A DNA stretch of 64,000 bases from NCBI GenBank assembly GCA_963931925.1, contig OZ007572.1, forward strand, positions 20,243,543-20,307,542. Direction: 5' to 3'. A program made the translations under genes and the position numbers. Origin of the DNA: Onchidella celtica (Eukaryota; Mollusca; Gastropoda; Systellommatophora; Onchidiidae). Below, piece by piece: positions 61,651-64,000 of this stretch (the stretch's first letter is position 1; the number at the start of each line of letters is the position of its first letter). The notes under the pieces are model-generated. The model saw only the letters and a program-made list of their open reading frames with translations, did no database searches and had not been told where the DNA came from.

Positions 61651-62159
61651 ATAGCGCCTGATGCACGCAGGATAATAGTAAAACAAATCAGCTTCCAGAT
61701 TGCGAGGAATCAAGCCAGTTGCTAGGATCATTCCGCGGATACTTCATGCACCAAACTGTTTGAGCAGCGGCACCAAGAGTGCAATGAATCTTTCCATCAT
61801 TATATCACGGACACATGCTCATAGCAAAAAGTCTTTATTGGAAATGACAAGATGCAGATCCCCTTAAAGGATGCCGCACACACACAAAAAAAAGAAATCA
61901 TGGGGGAACTAAAGAGAATTGAAATTTTCAGAAGATTTGGGAGAGAAATGAGTTTCAAATGACTTCGGCATTTTAGCAAAGTGTTCAGGCACACGCCATT
62001 ATTGTGCAGATATAACGTTAACTCTAACTTGTAGACTGAAAATATGGCCAACACAAGCATAACATGTCCTGTCACTCCAGGAGTACATTGGAGATGATTA
62101 TTGTGATATTCAGGATGAAGTTTACTTAACTGGATATTACAAAACCACAAAAAAGTCTG

Positions 62160-62275
62160 TGGGTCTCAGCAAGGCTTGAGGCGATATCAAAATGAGGCAA
62201 AAAGAAAAAGTTGTATGTCGCAAAGCCTCGCGTAAGAAATAACGCCAAAACGATAAACGCAAAGTAAAAGACTTA
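62160..62275 (+). repeat. GTTGTATGTAGC dispersed family, copy
   Basis: cagcaaggcttgaggcgata, aaaaagttgtatgtcgcaaa, gcctcgcgtaagaaataacg and cgataaacgcaaag. With the copies at 3725, 7505, 7665, 13442, 20235 and 44505 this gives seven copies in the window. Confidence 0.6.
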
Positions 62276-62279
62276 ATAG

Positions 62280-63560
62280 ACTTTTCAGAAATGGATTACG
62301 TATTACATTCGTGAAATTTTGTCGAATTTGGAATTTTCGCATGTGGTCACTTGGTTTGGGCAAGATATATCTTTAAAAAAAAAAAAAGGTTAATCTACAT
62401 TAATTTGGTGCATAATTAAATACCATGAGACGTAACCCTTTAGAATATTTTTTTTTCCATGACAAAGACCGAGTAAAGCAATCTGAGAACTGATTAGGAC
62501 ATGCCTTCACGCTATATACCTTGTGATAAAAACTGCAGTTACAGATTCGTCTAAACTGATTATGAGTTATTATTTTCTCTCTGTATCTCATGCAGTCATG
62601 GATACAAATTTAATGTAAAAGTGCACGCAGCAAGTTGTAAAAAAAAAAAAAATGCTGAAAACCAAGAGATATATAATCATTACACAGGATGTCCCAAAGG
62701 GATGGATCCATTAGGCATTTTTCTCCTATTAAAATTGAAATGTTTCTTTTGTTTTGAGATGCACGGTGAAATCGAAATTACGAGCACAAGATCGCATTAA
62801 GCCCGTTCTTATGTATTATGGGGTCCAAGTCCAAGGCCAGCTATTTGTGCATTTACTGTCATAAAACATTTCAATACAGTTTTTTTGTCTATGGATGCAG
62901 ACTTTCGGGACACCATATTTATATACACACCAGCACAAAAAGCGAAATTAGTTTATCCTGTCGTTTTGAACGAGGTGAATGATAGGAAGATTGATAAATA
63001 TTAAATTTTGGAACGAACTCTTGGGAAAATACAATCTTTGTCCCCAGTATACATGGCACTTCTATTTCTCTCGGTGATTTTCATAAATGTCAGACCTGTT
63101 TTAAATACAACATCCTCGAAAAGATGCTCAATAGTACAAGGTTATTTTTCAAAAAAGTGTTTTCAAAAACTAGATCTAGTATCAAAAGTTATCCACTTCA
63201 CATTTGAAAGCGTCCACATACAAAAAGAAAAAAAAAGAAAAAGTTGTTTATCTTCGTGATTGTTGTCCTTAATTCAAAAAGATCCCATCATTGGTTTTGC
63301 TTGAAATTATGTGCTATTTGTAAAGTGGAGGAAATTGAAAAGGGCCCATGTAGATTCTCTTTAAAGTCATAACCTAGGGCAAAAGTACTTTCATTTCTTT
63401 GCTTCCAAATAACGATGTTTCAAGGAAAAGCTCTAGGGAGTTCATTCTATATACCGCCAATGTCGAGAGATTCACCGGACTGCTCTTGCCGTGCTCTGAG
63501 GACAGACTGTATACGCCAAAATAGCAAAATTACTTTTTAACGTCATTTTGTAGCATGAGA
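62280..63560. other. anonymous DNA
   Basis: No supported gene or repeat. Confidence 0.5.
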
Positions 63561-63567
63561 TTTAACG

Positions 63568-63652
63568 TAATAATAATAATAATAATGTATAATGTATAGC
63601 ATTTATATAGCGCATATCCATTTAAAATGCTCTATGCGCTTTACAGAAACAA
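63568..63652 (+). repeat. (TAA)n-linked GCATTTATA repeat, copy 3
   Basis: (TAA)n, then gcatttatatagcgcatatc and gctctatgcgctttacag. Confidence 0.7.
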
Positions 63653-64000
63653 CATGTCAACCACAGAGCAGAATGGAGCTGCCTTCGAAGCGCTCAACAC
63701 GTATCTTTTCCATCTGGGTTATAGTATTGTACGACTAGTAGCTTCTTTTGGTCCCAGAAAATGGCAGTGGATTAAAGCATAACGCCATGTGCAAGGCGAA
63801 ATATTGTACAATTTGCGTCTCGCTATGGAATTTTGTTTTTGAGCGCGTACAGGGTATTTTGTCCATGACACGGCAGTGCTAATTTAATATTATCGAGGAC
63901 AAATCAGCAGTAATTGTGGGAAATATTAATGGTCAGTGATGTGGTTTCTTATAATGTAACCGTGGCTACGGGCGTTGAGGGGAGTTTTAATGTTATGGAT

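Overview
This is repeat-rich, A+T-rich animal DNA with no host gene that I can support. Long microsatellites, minisatellites, many small inverted-repeat DNA elements and 3' ends of non-LTR retrotransposons, with no operon-like gene packing, point to a metazoan nuclear genome. The overall look fits a marine lophotrochozoan, most likely a mollusc, but that assignment is an inference. No rRNA, tRNA, CRISPR or convincing exon chain was seen. Nearly all long reading frames are simple-sequence artefacts (LSIY, RERE or SLSL repeats), so short exons of a spliced gene could still hide here.

Layout. 1-0.8 kb has a (GA)n tract. 0.83-3.24 kb is a terminal-inverted-repeat element whose body is two minisatellites (111 bp and 47 bp units). 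5-9 kb holds a TTAA-flanked element, a hAT-like element with an offset 8-bp duplication and three copies of a ~232 bp inverted-repeat family. 9.4-11.2 kb is a 1.8 kb polypyrimidine satellite. 12.6-15.7 kb holds (CTAT/CTGT)n and (GA)n arrays and a 165 bp duplication. 16-25 kb has two of three 221 bp TTAA-flanked elements, a 358 bp inverted-repeat element, several other MITE-like families and a weak LINE remnant. 27.7-32.4 kb has a hAT-like element with an 8-bp target duplication, a 66 bp satellite, and GATA and CTAT arrays. 33-49 kb is mostly anonymous DNA with dispersed repeats. 53.1-54.45 kb has two LINE 3' ends in opposite orientation. One carries a 332-codon open frame with the reverse-transcriptase FADD motif and a perfect 13-bp target-site duplication. 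55-60 kb has further TTAA and hAT-like elements, a SINE-like family and a CTAT array. 60-64 kb is mostly anonymous.

The only protein-level function is retrotransposition: reverse transcription of LINE RNA, and possibly of SINE-like partners, in trans. The numerous short inverted-repeat elements carry no transposase here and would depend on enzymes encoded elsewhere. The most informative signals are (i) the three length-identical 221 bp TTAA elements, (ii) the LINE whose stop codon is the first unit of its own microsatellite tail, (iii) the 2.4 kb inverted-repeat element built of minisatellites, and (iv) several multi-copy small families that I cannot name.
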